Shown here: piece by piece, positions 5,021 through 5,652 of the stretch
How positions within the stretch are numbered: the stretch's first letter is position 1
Layout of the letters: every line of letters begins with the position of its first letter
Assembly (NCBI GenBank): GCA_014729565.1
Contig: WJJR01000328.1
Coordinates: forward strand, 1-5,652
DNA from: Candidatus Zixiibacteriota bacterium
GTDB lineage: Bacteria > Zixibacteria > MSB-5A5 > WJJR01
Reading direction: 5' to 3'
Length of the DNA stretch: 5,652 nt
The notes under the pieces: generated by a model
The model's database searches: none
Told to the model about the DNA's origin: nothing
What the model saw: the letters and a program-made list of their open reading frames with translations, nothing else
Translations under genes and position numbers: made by a program

Positions 5021-5652
5021 ATGGCCGACGCAGCCCAGGGACAATCAATCAGAGATGAGCTGTCGCCCATCCGCAAAGCGGCGATTACGCTGGTGGCGTT
5101 GGGTAAAGACGTCGCCGCGGATGTGCTGAAGAACCTCAGCGAACGCGAGGTCGAAAAACTCACAGTGGAAATCGCCAACTTGGGTGATGTTCCGCCGAAA
5201 CTGGAACACGACGTTCTCGAAGAATGTCATACGATTTTCATGGCGCGCCAGTACGTCGGGCAGGGCGGTATCGACTACGCCCGCGGCTTGCTCGACCAGG
5301 CCTTCGGGAAGACCAAAGCCGAAACGATCCTCATGCGTCTCGAAGGGACGCTCCACAAAACCGGTTTCGAGCTGCTGAAGAACATCGACCCGCGTCACTT
5401 GATCAACTTCATCCAAAGCGAGCATCCGCAGACGATTTCGTTGATCTTAACACAGCTTCCATCGAAACAGGCGGCCGCTGTCCTTGGCGATTTGCCCGCC
5501 GAATTGCAGGCTGAAGTCGCCATTCGTCTGGCCACGATGGAGCGGATCTCGCCTGAAGTATTGCGTCAACTTGAAGAGGTACTCGAGTCCCAGTTTGAAT
5601 CAACGAGCACCCGCGACCTGTCAGTCTCCGGCGGCGCCAAAGCGGTCGCCGA
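5021..5652 (+). CDS. fliG: Flagellar motor switch protein FliG (partial, C-terminus outside window)
   Basis: FliG is the rotor protein of the C ring: its N-terminal domain grips the FliF tail, the middle binds FliM, and the C-terminal charged helix meets the stator. The 210 codons visible cover the N-terminal domain (about 15-100, with IRKAAITLVALGKDVAADVL and the LTVEIANLG region) and most of the middle domain. The latter includes the EHPQT motif at 134-138 (family EHPQTIA, here followed by I-S), which is needed for the FliM interaction. The family is usually about 330-345 residues, so roughly the last 120-135, including the torque-generating domain, lie past the right edge. The ATG follows the fliF stop by three bases; a weak GGCGGA (5008-5013) inside fliF may serve as ribosome binding site, and coupled translation is likely. 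Confidence 0.96.
   Translation, partial: MADAAQGQSIRDELSPIRKAAITLVALGKDVAADVLKNLSEREVEKLTVEIANLGDVPPKLEHDVLEECHTIFMARQYVGQGGIDYARGLLDQAFGKTKAETILMRLEGTLHKTGFELLKNIDPRHLINFIQSEHPQTISLILTQLPSKQAAAVLGDLPAELQAEVAIRLATMERISPEVLRQLEEVLESQFESTSTRDLSVSGGAKAVA

Overview
The window holds the start of a flagellar basal-body gene cluster, read left to right on the + strand and cut off by the right edge. Gene order is flgB, flgC, a small unassigned gene (orf76), fliE, fliF and a partial fliG. It is preceded by an unrelated-looking lipoprotein gene. The organism is probably a Gram-negative-type, moderately GC-rich motile bacterium. The lipoprotein style (a GCGGDGPTEP-like start, a carboxypeptidase-regulatory-like domain, then 'D-[IV]-S-[DE]-P' repeats) and the sigma-54-type promoter suggest a lineage of the FCB group or a neighbouring candidate phylum (Zixibacteria- or Gemmatimonadota-like). 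That placement is inference from protein style only and is weak.

Layout. Bases 1-123 carry three degenerate 14-bp tandem repeats and the leader of the lipoprotein gene. Bases 124-1389 encode a 421-residue secreted lipoprotein with beta-propeller-like LVIVD-type repeats. Bases 1390-1772 are non-coding: they contain two palindromes that are inverted copies of each other (1443-1465 and 1545-1567) and, at the right end, a near-consensus sigma-54 promoter (1733-1747) placed so that transcription would start about 14 bases before flgB. Bases 1773-5652 are the flagellar cluster. It has short gaps or overlaps except for 166 bp between flgC and orf76, which contains a perfect 12-bp-stem hairpin, and 83 bp between fliE and fliF.

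How the genes work together. FlgB and FlgC are proximal rod subunits. FliE joins the rod to the MS ring, FliF builds the MS ring in the inner membrane, and FliG is the rotor/switch protein that sits on the cytoplasmic FliF tail. This is the first-assembled part of the flagellum, and its genes appear to be one transcription unit under sigma-54 control. The least explained parts are orf76 (76 codons, start-stop coupled to fliE), the hairpin just before it, and the inverted palindrome pair upstream of the promoter.
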